From Flavobacterium succinicans LMG 10402 (GTDB taxonomy: Bacteria > Bacteroidota > Bacteroidia > Flavobacteriales > Flavobacteriaceae): 64,000 nt of DNA. Position numbers and translations under genes: made by a program. The stretch covers positions 41,938-105,937 of the forward strand of contig NZ_JATV01000013.1 in the NCBI RefSeq assembly GCF_000611675.1, given 5' to 3'. Positions 8,729 through 17,134 of this stretch are shown piece after piece (the first letter of the stretch is position 1; each line of letters begins with the position of its first letter). A model generated the notes under the pieces. It was not told the DNA's origin. It made no database searches and worked only from the letters and a program-made list of their open reading frames with translations.

Positions 8729-10756
8729 ATGAAAAAAATTTTACTGGGGTTTCTAGTAATGAGCGCCCCTATTTTTGCTCAAAGTAATGACACTTCATGT
8801 AAAATTCTTTCCAAAATTAATGCGTTAGTTCAAAAAGAACACGTGCAACCTAAACCGATAGATGATAGTCTATCGGTTTTTATTTTTGATCAATTAATCA
8901 ATCAACTGGACCCTGCAAGAAACATTTTTTTTAAATCAGAATATGATTCCTTAGCACAAAATTACAGATTTGAGTTAGACAATTTAATGCTAAAGAACGA
9001 GTGCCAATTCATCTCAACTTTTACAAAAACATATCAAAAAGCACTAAAAAGAAACTTAGTTCTTTTAGAACGATTGGACAATGATACTCTTGATTTTTCG
9101 ATAAAAGACACCATTCGTTTGTATAAAAAAGCCTTTCCTGTATACATGACCCCGTCAACGATGGAAAAAATTTGGCGAAAAAAAATTCGATACGAAATAC
9201 TTAATGACATCGCCTACAATAGTGATAACTTAGATTCTATTCAAAGTAATTTTCAAACGATGATTTTTGCACAAAAAAAATTGGTCCTTGAAAATGAAAA
9301 TTGCAAAATCAATACTCAACTCAAGAATATCAACACGATGGATCAAAAAATATACGGTCTTTTTTGCACCTATTTTGATCCACATACCAATTATTTTAAT
9401 GTAAATAACAAATCTAACTTTGTAGCATCATTATCAAAAGAGCGATTGTCGCTTGGCTTTTTAGTAACCTTAAACGAAAAAAATCAAATTCTTATTGAAG
9501 AAATTGATTCCAATGGACCTGCTTTCAAAAATGGACTACTCAAAAAAGGAGACCAAATTATAGCCATTTCTAATCAAAAAGAAACATTAAAAGTTACATG
9601 TGCCTCCTTAGAGGAAATTGGGACATTAATTGCTTCTGACTCCAATAAAATAGTTACGCTCTGGATCAAACGAAAAGGCGAAAAAACATTTCAGGTTACC
9701 CTAGAAAAACAAGTAATTAAGGACGAACAAAACACAGTATATAGTTTCGTAATTGAAGATAAACGTAAAATTGGTTATATCAAAATACCTAGTTTTTATT
9801 CTGATTTTGACAACAAAAACAATAGTGGTTGCGCTGAAGATGTTGCCACTGAAATCGTCAAATTACAAAACGACGATATCGAAGGATTAGTCATTGATCT
9901 TATCGATAACGGTGGTGGATCTATGGAAGAAGCTATAAAAATGGCTGGCTTATTCATACATCATGGGCCAATAAGTATTGTTGTAGACAACACAAAAAAA
10001 CAGCAAATTATCCAAGATCCTTATCGTGGTTATTTATATAAAGGGCCTGTTATCATTTTAGTCAATGGAAATAGTGCCTCTGCAAGTGAATTTTTTGCCA
10101 CTATTTTGCAAGATTACAATAGAGCAATGGTAATTGGTAGTAATACGCAAGGTAAAGCTACCATGCAAACCATTCTACCACTCGAAAATGAACAAGAAGA
10201 TTTTGTAAAAGTAACCATAAACAAATTTTATAGAATAACAGGCAAAAGTCATCAAGGTATAGGTGTCATTCCTAATGTAAAACTACCGGTTCTTTTTGAA
10301 ACGGTATTCTCTAAAGAAAGCGATCAACCTAATGCCTTCAAAAATGACATTCTTCCTAATTCGATTAATTTTACACCTTATGTAAAAAACAAGCTCATTA
10401 CGCAATTAGAAAAAAACAGTGTCAAAAGAACCAACGCTAGTGATTACTTTTCAACTATTATTAGCTTTAACAATAAAATTAATGATTTAGTTAAAAATCC
10501 AAAAACAGTGATTCCAATGGAAATTGTTGCTATCGTTAATGATCAGCTAGCCGTTACCAATCTTTGGAAAGAATTAAACGAATACAAAGACGAAAGTGTC
10601 CATTTGAATGTCAAAAATTCTAAATTCAATGAATCGCTGTTAAATGTTTATTTTTCAGAAAGACCTAATAACGAAAATCAAATCAAAGCGTTACAACACA
10701 ATCATTACCTAAATGAAGCCATTGCGATTATCAACGATTATTTGAATCTAAAATAA
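8729..10756 (+). CDS. S41-family C-terminal processing protease (Tsp/Prc type)
   Basis: A 675-residue exported protease with a signal peptide (1-17, ending IFAQ). An N-terminal helical domain resembles the Tsp/Prc N-domain. A PDZ domain (about 235-330) contains GPAFKNGLLKKGDQIIAI. The S41 catalytic core has Ser451 in the SASASEFF motif and Lys476 in TQGKATMQ. The 25-residue spacing equals that of the known Ser-Lys dyad in CtpA enzymes. The long C-terminal part (DUF3340-like) is typical of the Prc subgroup. It would trim or degrade periplasmic proteins from their C-termini. It lies 6 bases after gcvT, an unusual operon partner. Confidence 0.94.
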   Translation: MKKILLGFLVMSAPIFAQSNDTSCKILSKINALVQKEHVQPKPIDDSLSVFIFDQLINQLDPARNIFFKSEYDSLAQNYRFELDNLMLKNECQFISTFTKTYQKALKRNLVLLERLDNDTLDFSIKDTIRLYKKAFPVYMTPSTMEKIWRKKIRYEILNDIAYNSDNLDSIQSNFQTMIFAQKKLVLENENCKINTQLKNINTMDQKIYGLFCTYFDPHTNYFNVNNKSNFVASLSKERLSLGFLVTLNEKNQILIEEIDSNGPAFKNGLLKKGDQIIAISNQKETLKVTCASLEEIGTLIASDSNKIVTLWIKRKGEKTFQVTLEKQVIKDEQNTVYSFVIEDKRKIGYIKIPSFYSDFDNKNNSGCAEDVATEIVKLQNDDIEGLVIDLIDNGGGSMEEAIKMAGLFIHHGPISIVVDNTKKQQIIQDPYRGYLYKGPVIILVNGNSASASEFFATILQDYNRAMVIGSNTQGKATMQTILPLENEQEDFVKVTINKFYRITGKSHQGIGVIPNVKLPVLFETVFSKESDQPNAFKNDILPNSINFTPYVKNKLITQLEKNSVKRTNASDYFSTIISFNNKINDLVKNPKTVIPMEIVAIVNDQLAVTNLWKELNEYKDESVHLNVKNSKFNESLLNVYFSERPNNENQIKALQHNHYLNEAIAIINDYLNLK

Positions 10757-10798
10757 GGCACTCCATGCCAAACTTCTACTAAAAGAATCTAAAATCAA

Positions 10799-10829
10799 TT
10801 TGGTAAAATAAGGAATAACTGTATTTTTG
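10799..10829 (+). promoter_or_regulatory. Promoter of yebC (TTTG-N19-TATTTTTG)
   Basis: TTTG at 10799-10802 and TATTTTTG at 10822-10829 are separated by 19 bases, a near-ideal Bacteroidota primary-sigma promoter. It places transcription start at about 10835 and supports the ATG at 10851. Confidence 0.7.
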
Positions 10830-10850
10830 CATTTCAAAAATTGTATAGAA

Positions 10851-11561
10851 ATGGGAAGAGCTTTTGAATTCCGAAAAGGTAGAAAAATGAAACGTTGGTC
10901 TGCAATGGCCAAAGCATTTACCAGAATTGGTAAAGATATTGTAATGGCTGTTAAAGAAGGAGGCCCAAATCCTGAGGCTAATTCTCGTTTAAGAGCCGTT
11001 ATTCAAAATGCCAAAGCGGCTAACATGCCCAAAGACAATGTAGAGCGTGCTATTAAAAAAGCAACCGATAAAGATACAGCTAACTACAAAGAAGTGCTTT
11101 TTGAAGGTTATGCTCCACACGGTATTGCACTATTGATTGAAACAGCTACAGATAATAACAATAGAACGGTAGCCAATGTTAGAAGTTATTTTAACAAATG
11201 CAATGGCACATTTGGAACACAAGGTTCTGTAGAATTTATGTTCGATCACACTTGTAACTTCAGAATTCCAAAGGAAGGAATTGACGCTGAAGAATTAGAA
11301 TTAGAATTAATTGATTTTGGTGCTGAAGAGGTTTTTGAAGACGAAGATGGTATTTTGATTTATGCTCCATTTAGTAGTTTTGGAACCATTCAGAAAGAAT
11401 TGGAAAATAGAAACATGGAAATCTTATCCTCAGGTTTCGAAAGAATTCCACAAATTACCAAAAAATTATCTGAAGCTGAAATGGCCGATGTTGAAAAACT
11501 AATTGAAAAACTAGAAGAAGATGACGATGTGATGAATGTTTATCACACTATGGAAGAGTAA
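10851..11561 (+). CDS. YebC/PmpR-family translation or transcription regulator
   Basis: A 236-residue cytoplasmic protein of normal YebC length. The family start MGRAFEFRKGRKMKRWSAMAK is clear and fixes the start at 10851. An earlier in-frame start at 10827 lies inside the promoter -7 box. Other motifs: IGKDIVMAVKEGG, NMPKDNVERAIKKA and LFEGYAPHGIALLIE. Recent work on YebC family members links them to relief of ribosome stalling, and older work to transcription regulation; which applies here cannot be read from sequence. A strong hairpin terminator follows at 11601. Confidence 0.96.
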   Translation: MGRAFEFRKGRKMKRWSAMAKAFTRIGKDIVMAVKEGGPNPEANSRLRAVIQNAKAANMPKDNVERAIKKATDKDTANYKEVLFEGYAPHGIALLIETATDNNNRTVANVRSYFNKCNGTFGTQGSVEFMFDHTCNFRIPKEGIDAEELELELIDFGAEEVFEDEDGILIYAPFSSFGTIQKELENRNMEILSSGFERIPQITKKLSEAEMADVEKLIEKLEEDDDVMNVYHTMEE

Positions 11562-11592
11562 TTATTTAAACAACTCACCAACTTATGAAAAT

Positions 11593-11627
11593 AAAAAAAA
11601 CTTCGTTCTGCTGAGCGAAGTTTTTTT
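11593..11627. terminator. Bidirectional intrinsic terminator between yebC and the folP operon
   Basis: CTTCGTTC (11601-11608), loop TGCT, then GAGCGAAG (11613-11620) form an 8-bp stem with one G-T pair. It is flanked by an A run before and T7 after, so it can serve both converging units. Confidence 0.85.
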
Positions 11628-11703
11628 ATGCTTATTTGTCTTTAGGTATCAATTCTAGCTTACGCAAACATCTTTAATTCGGCTAGAAAAATAAATAATT
11701 CAA

Positions 11704-12339
11704 TTAATAAATATACTCTGTATTGGCTTTATCTAAAAAAAACTGTTTGTAGGCATTCAAATTTCGAAGGTAAATTTTATTTTGAATATAGCGCTCAAAA
11801 CTGCAATCTTTCGAAAAGCAAAACACAATACTTTGACGATTGTTTGCTACAAATTCTTGTAAAACATCTTCGACTTCCTCTCGTTTAACTTCCATACCAT
11901 CAAATACAATTCGATTATTTTTGTCTATAAAAAAAACACCTTGCTGTTTGGGTTGTTCTAGTTTATAACTAATGGTAGAAAAAGGCATAAACGCTAAGTT
12001 TTTATGAATGCTATCAGCATAAGAAAAATAGTTTTGTGATGTTTCATTTTTATGCATACTGCCTTCTTTCTTAGCTTGCATTTTTATTATTTGTGGTAGC
12101 ACTAAACGCAAAGGTAATCGCTTGTCAATAGTAAAAACCCAATGGGTTGAGCTAATCGTATTGGCGCGATTCAAATCAGCAATTGTATCCTTTTTATCTT
12201 TTTTAAAAAAAATATAAACGGGAGAGTGTTCTCCAATTTCAGCTTCGATCGTTACATTAGATTTTACTAACTGGACTTCTTTTTTTCCTTCACAGGACAA
12301 AACAAAACAACAAATACAACACAATAAAAAACACCTCAT
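11704..12339 (-). CDS. Uncharacterised lipoprotein downstream of folP
   Basis: A 211-residue protein with a short cysteine-rich lipoprotein signal; the lipobox is FVLSC, giving Cys16 as the lipidated residue. The rest has no domain I recognise. A C-terminal stretch FCFSKDCSFERYIQNKIYLRN contains one Cys. A central part (FIDKNNRIVFDGMEVK) suggests an alpha/beta fold. It starts 6 bases after the folP stop and is therefore almost certainly co-transcribed with folP. It shows no obvious link to folate synthesis. Confidence 0.8.
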   Translation of the reverse strand: MRCFLLCCICCFVLSCEGKKEVQLVKSNVTIEAEIGEHSPVYIFFKKDKKDTIADLNRANTISSTHWVFTIDKRLPLRLVLPQIIKMQAKKEGSMHKNETSQNYFSYADSIHKNLAFMPFSTISYKLEQPKQQGVFFIDKNNRIVFDGMEVKREEVEDVLQEFVANNRQSIVFCFSKDCSFERYIQNKIYLRNLNAYKQFFLDKANTEYIY

Positions 12340-12345
12340 ACCTTT

Positions 12346-13173
12346 TTACTTTATAGTTATTTTTTGACACAATTTAATCACTTCAACCGCCTCTTTAACA
12401 TCGTGAACCCTCAGAATAGCCGCTCCTTTTTGCAAAGCGATTGTATGGAGTACCGTAGTACCATTTAATGCTTCATCAGGAGAAACACCAAGAGTTTTAT
12501 AAATCATTGACTTTCTTGAAACACCTGCTAAAATTGGCAAATCCAACATGCTAAAATAGTCCAAATGGCGCAAAAGCTCATAATTATGATCTATAGTTTT
12601 TGCAAATCCGAAACCAGGATCCACAATAATATCCGAAATCCCTAAACTTCTAGCGACAGCCACTCGTTCAGAAAAATAGTGAAGCACCTCTTTAGTAACA
12701 TCCTCGTAAGTGGTTAAAGTAGTCATATTTTGAGGCGTTCCCTTCATATGCATCATGATATAAGGTACTTTGTAATTTGCAACAATTTTAAGCATTAAAG
12801 GATCTAACATTCCTGCAGCAATATCATTCACTAAAGCCGCCCCTTGATCCAAACACAATTGCGCCACATCACTTCTAAAGGTATCGATTGACACTATAGC
12901 TTCAGGAAAATGTTGTACAATTGCAGTAATTATTGGAAGTACTCTAGCTTTTTCTTCCTGTGAAGTTACAAATGTAGCATCAGGTTTACTAGAATAACCA
13001 CCAACATCAATAAATGTGGCTCCTTCTTCAAGCATTTTTTCAACACGCTGTAGTACTAACTTTTCGCTAATAAAACGCCCACCATCAAAAAATGAATCAG
13101 GAGTAACATTTAAAATCCCCATTACTTTAGGGCTTGATAAATCGATTAATTGTCCATTACAGTTAATTGTCAT
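12346..13173 (-). CDS. folP: Dihydropteroate synthase
   Basis: A 275-residue cytoplasmic enzyme that condenses p-aminobenzoate with dihydropterin pyrophosphate to give dihydropteroate in folate synthesis. Both DHPS signatures are present: GILNVTPDSFFDGG near residue 20 and the FIDVGGYSSKPDA region. SIDTFRSDVA, NDIAAG, MHMKGTPQNM, DPGFGFAKT and the basic loop GVSRKS follow. Length is normal. It is transcribed divergently from the DUF1599 gene and is followed after 6 bases by a lipoprotein gene. Confidence 0.98.
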   Translation of the reverse strand: MTINCNGQLIDLSSPKVMGILNVTPDSFFDGGRFISEKLVLQRVEKMLEEGATFIDVGGYSSKPDATFVTSQEEKARVLPIITAIVQHFPEAIVSIDTFRSDVAQLCLDQGAALVNDIAAGMLDPLMLKIVANYKVPYIMMHMKGTPQNMTTLTTYEDVTKEVLHYFSERVAVARSLGISDIIVDPGFGFAKTIDHNYELLRHLDYFSMLDLPILAGVSRKSMIYKTLGVSPDEALNGTTVLHTIALQKGAAILRVHDVKEAVEVIKLCQKITIK

Positions 13174-13222
13174 AGTTTTTGTGATTCTAATAATAACTTG
13201 GTATTTGTTTAAAAAATTGTTT

Positions 13223-13230
13223 TATTTTTG
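13223..13230 (+). promoter_or_regulatory. -7 box for the DUF1599 gene
   Basis: TATTTTTG matches TAnnTTTG. It overlaps the TTG that could begin a longer reading frame at 13228. The transcript should therefore start at about 13236, and translation at the ATG at 13261. Confidence 0.55.
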
Positions 13231-13260
13231 GAGCCAATAGAATACAAATATACACCAATA

Positions 13261-13809
13261 ATGAAGAATACTTCACAGGAATATGATGCGGTTATCGCCA
13301 TTTGTCGTCAATTATTTAGTAATAAAATGAAAGATTACGGGAGTGCATGGCGTATTTTGCGATTACCATCGTTAACCGATCAAATTTTCATCAAAGCACA
13401 ACGCATCCGAAGTTTACAAGAAAATGAAGTTCGTAAAGTAGACGAAGATGAAACTGGCGAATTTATCGGGATCATCAATTATTCAATCATGGCATTGATC
13501 CAATTAGAATTAGGTGTAGTAGAACAACCTGATTTGGATGTCAACACAGCAATACATTGGTACGATGAAAAAATCAACACTACCAAAGCCTTGATGGAAG
13601 CCAAAAATCATGATTATGGAGAGGCTTGGCGAGAAATGCGTGTGAGTTCACTTACCGATTTAATTCTTCAAAAACTACTCAGAGTAAAACAAATAGAAGA
13701 CAACAAAGGAAAAACATTAGTCTCTGAAGGCATTGATGCCAATTACCAAGATATGATCAATTATGCGATTTTTGCTCTAATTTTAATGGGCTTTCATCTC
13801 AAAAAGTAA
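13261..13809 (+). CDS. DUF1599-domain protein (two repeats)
   Basis: A 182-residue protein made of two copies of the DUF1599 unit. The halves share KDYGSAWRILRLPSLTDQIFIKAQRI (about 24-50) and HDYGEAWREMRVSSLTDLILQKLLRV (about 117-142), each followed by an IINYSIMALIQ- or MINYAIFALIL-type helix. This is a conserved Bacteroidota protein often found beside folP; its biochemical role is unknown to me. The DYG-AW-R helices resemble all-alpha nucleotide-pyrophosphohydrolase-like proteins, but that is only an impression. The start at 13261 was chosen from the promoter position. A strong terminator follows. Confidence 0.88.
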   Translation: MKNTSQEYDAVIAICRQLFSNKMKDYGSAWRILRLPSLTDQIFIKAQRIRSLQENEVRKVDEDETGEFIGIINYSIMALIQLELGVVEQPDLDVNTAIHWYDEKINTTKALMEAKNHDYGEAWREMRVSSLTDLILQKLLRVKQIEDNKGKTLVSEGIDANYQDMINYAIFALILMGFHLKK

Positions 13810-13823
13810 ATCAATATAAAACA

Positions 13824-13849
13824 AAAAAATCCTCAGTTGAGGATTTTTT
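13824..13849. terminator. Intrinsic terminator between the DUF1599 gene and rho
   Basis: ATCCTC, loop AGTT, GAGGAT (13829-13844) is flanked by six A and six T residues that extend the stem. It can act in both directions for the converging genes. Confidence 0.88.
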
Positions 13850-13873
13850 GTTGTATAATCGGAATCAGAGATT

Positions 13874-15715
13874 TTAATCATTCATAGATATTAAAAACTC
13901 TTCGTTATTTCGTGTTTTCTTAAAACGATCATTGATAAAATCCATCGCTTCAATTGGGTTCATATCCGAAAGGTATTTCCTCATGATCCACATGCGGTGT
14001 AAGGTATTTTGATCCAATAACAAATCGTCACGACGTGTACTAGAAGAGGTCAAATCAATTGCAGGGAAGATTCGTTTGTTAGCAATTTTTCGATCCAATT
14101 GTAATTCCATATTTCCAGTTCCTTTGAATTCTTCAAAGATAACTTCATCCATTTTAGAACCCGTTTCGGTCAAAGCTGTAGCAATAATACTCAACGAACC
14201 GCCGTTTTCTACATTTCTTGCAGCACCAAAGAAACGTTTTGGCTTTTGCAACGCATTGGCATCAACCCCTCCACTTAACACTTTTCCTGACGCGGGTTGT
14301 ACTGTATTGTACGCTCTAGCTAAACGTGTAATGGAATCCAAAAGAATCACCACATCATGCCCACATTCTACCAAACGTTTTGCTTTTTCCAAAACGATGT
14401 TGGCAATTTTCACATGCTCTTGTGGTTCTCTATCAAAAGTAGAAGCAATAACCTCGCCTCTAACGCTTCGTTGCATATCAGTAACTTCTTCCGGACGCTC
14501 ATCGATCAATAAAACAATCAAATAAACTTCTGGGTGATTGGCAGCAATTGCATTGGCGATATCCTTCAACAACATGGTTTTACCCGTTTTTGGCTGCGCC
14601 ACGACCATACCACGTTGACCTTTTCCGATAGGCGAAAACAAATCCATAATTCGAGTAGAAATCGTAGATTGTTTTTCGGCTAATTTAAATTTTTCAGAAG
14701 GAAAAACAGGAGTCAAATGTTCAAATGAAACGCGATCTCTTACTACTTGTGGATCGTGACCGTTTATCTTGAGTACACGTACTAAAGGAAAATATTTTTC
14801 GCCTTCTTTTGGAGGACGCACCACTCCTTTTACAGTATCACCTGTTTTTAAACCAAATAAGCGTATTTGCGAAGTAGACAAATAAATATCATCTGGTGAA
14901 GCCAAGTAATTATAATCCGAGGAACGCAAAAAGCCATATCCATCAGGCATCATCTCCAATACACCTTCACTTTCTATAATGCCATCAAATTCAAAATCAG
15001 CATCTTTAAAATTGTTCTTCTTATTTTTAAAATTAGGGTTTTGATTTCCTGCTGCATTCCCATTCTGATTAGTATTTGCGTTGGGATTCTGATTAGCATT
15101 TGGATTTGAATTCTGATTTTGTTTCTTAAGTTGATTTGGATTAATCTTCTTAATCAGCTGCGGTTTTTCAGGAGCATCTGTTGAGTCAACTGCTACTACC
15201 TCTTTCGCATTAGTAGTAATTGTATCTGCATCTCCGTTTGTAGCAGGTTTTTCTAATTTAGCTGCCTCTTTTTCACGCTGAAGCGCCATCTTTTGTTCAT
15301 ATGCAGCTTTATTAAACTTCACTGTTTTGTTAGTTTTGGCAACAGGAACTTTACCTTCTTTGGGTTGATCCACTTTCGCTTCTGGTGCTGCGGGCAAAGG
15401 ATTTTGAACCTCTCTATTCAGGACGTTTTCTTCAATTACTGTCTCCTGAAGAGTTGCTTCGCTACTATTGACAACTAATTTCTCTTTTTTTGACGGAAGA
15501 ATACGTACTCTTTCTTTCTTAGGTTTTTCTATCTCTGCTTTGTCTTGTACCGTTTCTTTAGTAGGTACAGTAGCGACTGCTGCGTTTTGATATTCTAAAA
15601 TCAAACCTATTAAAGTTTCTTTTTTGACACCATTAAATTTTATTGTTTTTGCTTTTTTAGCAATTTCTTGAAGCTCAGAAAGCTTCAATTCTTTTAATGC
15701 AGCAATATCAAACAT
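13874..15715 (-). CDS. rho: Transcription termination factor Rho with Bacteroidota N-terminal insertion
   Basis: A 613-residue hexameric RNA-dependent ATPase that ends transcription. It begins with a Rho_N/SAP-like helical domain ([17 protein letters not shown]). A long, charged and then Asn-rich low-complexity insert follows (about residues 60-240). The RNA-binding cold-shock-like domain starts near [23 protein letters not shown]. The ATPase core carries Walker [23 protein letters not shown], and Walker [17 protein letters not shown], plus the [21 protein letters not shown] region (Q and R loops). E. coli Rho is about 420 residues, so about 190 are insertion, as is usual in this phylum. Confidence 0.98.
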   Translation of the reverse strand: MFDIAALKELKLSELQEIAKKAKTIKFNGVKKETLIGLILEYQNAAVATVPTKETVQDKAEIEKPKKERVRILPSKKEKLVVNSSEATLQETVIEENVLNREVQNPLPAAPEAKVDQPKEGKVPVAKTNKTVKFNKAAYEQKMALQREKEAAKLEKPATNGDADTITTNAKEVVAVDSTDAPEKPQLIKKINPNQLKKQNQNSNPNANQNPNANTNQNGNAAGNQNPNFKNKKNNFKDADFEFDGIIESEGVLEMMPDGYGFLRSSDYNYLASPDDIYLSTSQIRLFGLKTGDTVKGVVRPPKEGEKYFPLVRVLKINGHDPQVVRDRVSFEHLTPVFPSEKFKLAEKQSTISTRIMDLFSPIGKGQRGMVVAQPKTGKTMLLKDIANAIAANHPEVYLIVLLIDERPEEVTDMQRSVRGEVIASTFDREPQEHVKIANIVLEKAKRLVECGHDVVILLDSITRLARAYNTVQPASGKVLSGGVDANALQKPKRFFGAARNVENGGSLSIIATALTETGSKMDEVIFEEFKGTGNMELQLDRKIANKRIFPAIDLTSSSTRRDDLLLDQNTLHRMWIMRKYLSDMNPIEAMDFINDRFKKTRNNEEFLISMND

Positions 15716-15872
15716 GAAAGTTTTATTAAATTATTGTAATTTGGAATTTTGTGTGAAGAAAAAGAAAGGATTTTTTTCTTGAATCAACCGCAAAATGAAG
15801 TGCTTACGGATTTATGATGCAATAATACGAATAAAATTCAATCATACAATAGTATTTCTAAAAAAGAAAATA

Positions 15873-15880
15873 TATTTTTG
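15873..15880 (+). promoter_or_regulatory. -7 box for the DUF4293 gene
   Basis: TATTTTTG (TAnnTTTG) ends 19 bases before the ATG at 15900. This argues against the longer frame that begins at 15795. Confidence 0.55.
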
Positions 15881-15899
15881 CGTTAGAATATTACTAACA

Positions 15900-16313
15900 A
15901 TGATACAACGCATTCAATCGATCTACTTATTTTTAGCCTTTTTGGCTACCTTGGTTTTGCCCTACCTTTTTCCGTTATGGATTACTGCAGATAATAAAGA
16001 CTATTATTTCATGCAAAACCCAGTTTATGTAGCTCTTTTAGGATTGAGTACTACCCTATCTTTGGTAAGCATTTTTTCATTTAAAAAGCGACAAAATCAA
16101 TTTGTAATGGGCAGATTGAATATGATATTAAATTTAATTTTATTAGGATTATTTGTATATCGTTCACTAAATTTATCTGGAGAAACCCCATTGGTTTCTG
16201 AGAAAGGTATTGGGATGTTTGTACCTGTCTTGGCTATCGTGTTGTTAGTTTTAGCTAACAAAGCCATCAAGAAGGATGAAGATCTTGTAAAATCTGTGGA
16301 CAGATTGAGATAA
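15900..16313 (+). CDS. DUF4293-family small membrane protein
   Basis: A 137-residue inner-membrane protein beginning MIQRIQSIYLFLAF, the characteristic start of the Bacteroidota DUF4293 family. Four hydrophobic segments follow (about 6-28, 44-62, 75-93, 104-122), and it ends in a charged tail (KKDEDLVKSVDRLR). Function is unknown. The family is often found next to rho, as here (divergent). The start at 15900 was chosen because the promoter lies just upstream and the N-terminus matches the family. A 12-bp terminator hairpin follows. Confidence 0.9.
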   Translation: MIQRIQSIYLFLAFLATLVLPYLFPLWITADNKDYYFMQNPVYVALLGLSTTLSLVSIFSFKKRQNQFVMGRLNMILNLILLGLFVYRSLNLSGETPLVSEKGIGMFVPVLAIVLLVLANKAIKKDEDLVKSVDRLR

Positions 16314-16342
16314 ACCTATAAACTTAGTTTATTTGTGCGAGG

Positions 16343-16374
16343 AAAACCCGATTTTTATAAATCGGGTTTTTTTA
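16343..16374 (+). terminator. Intrinsic terminator after the DUF4293 gene
   Basis: A 12-bp perfect stem AAAACCCGATTT / AAATCGGGTTTT with loop TTAT (16343-16370), continued by further T residues. Confidence 0.9.
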
Positions 16375-16414
16375 TTTTTGCAGAAAAAATCTTAGATTAT
16401 CTTTAAAAAAAGAA

Positions 16415-16422
16415 TATATTTG
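16415..16422 (+). promoter_or_regulatory. -7 box for the response-regulator/kinase unit
   Basis: TATATTTG matches TAnnTTTG and ends 20 bases before the ATG at 16443. Confidence 0.5.
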
Positions 16423-16442
16423 AAAGGTTCAAGATCTATACT

Positions 16443-17102
16443 ATGCAAAATATAAATATTCATTTAGCCGATGATCATCAAATTCTAATTGACGGAATTA
16501 GAGCGCTTTTAAACACCATACCTGGCTTTTCTATTGTAGGAACATCCCTGAACGGAACTCACATTTTTGAGGAAGTGACTCAAAACAATACCGATATTCT
16601 TGTCCTTGACATCAGCATGCCTGAAAAAGATGGGATACAAGTTTTAAAGGAATTTGCAAAAAAAGGTTTTCCATGCAAGGTCATTATTTTATCCAGCTAT
16701 GACGATTTAAAAATTGTAAAAGAAGTAATGAAACTTGGAGCTAGTGGCTATCTCACCAAAGAATGCGCCTGCGAGAGCATTATTGACGCCATTAACATAA
16801 TTCATTCAGGGCAAGAATATTTTTGTAAAAGTGTTCAAAACAAAATTTTCAATACCGCTACCAAAAACAATCCTAAAATAAAACCTTTACCTCTTGGACT
16901 CGACGTAACATTAACAGAACGCGAACTTGAGATTATGATTTTAATTTCTTTAGAATACAGTGGCAAAGAAATAAGCGAGCGCTTATACATCAGTACCAAT
17001 ACTGTCGAGACACACCGCAAGAATATTATGAAAAAAATAAAAGCGAAAAACACGATCAGTATTGTGAAATATGCACTTAAAAATCAACTCATTGAAGCTT
17101 AA
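16443..17102 (+). CDS. LuxR/NarL-type response regulator
   Basis: A 219-residue two-component regulator. The receiver domain spans 1-125, with the acidic pair Asp10/Asp11 (LADDHQ), phospho-acceptor Asp56 in LVLDISMPEKDG, the conserved Ser/Thr in IILSSYDD, and the Lys in GYLTKE. The C-terminal LuxR-type HTH (about 150-212) contains LTERELEIMILISLEYSGKEI and STNTVETHRKNIMKKI. It should dimerise and bind DNA when phosphorylated. A cognate TPR histidine kinase gene starts 32 bases downstream and a second paralogous kinase follows, so both may feed this regulator. Confidence 0.96.
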   Translation: MQNINIHLADDHQILIDGIRALLNTIPGFSIVGTSLNGTHIFEEVTQNNTDILVLDISMPEKDGIQVLKEFAKKGFPCKVIILSSYDDLKIVKEVMKLGASGYLTKECACESIIDAINIIHSGQEYFCKSVQNKIFNTATKNNPKIKPLPLGLDVTLTERELEIMILISLEYSGKEISERLYISTNTVETHRKNIMKKIKAKNTISIVKYALKNQLIEA

Positions 17103-17134
17103 TTTTTTTATTTTTTTGTGAATCAAAACTGCCA

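Noticed and set aside
14076..14525. 149-codon frame on the plus strand inside rho
   Set aside because: It is antisense to the highly conserved Rho ATPase core; it has no recognisable product and arises from codon bias of the real gene.
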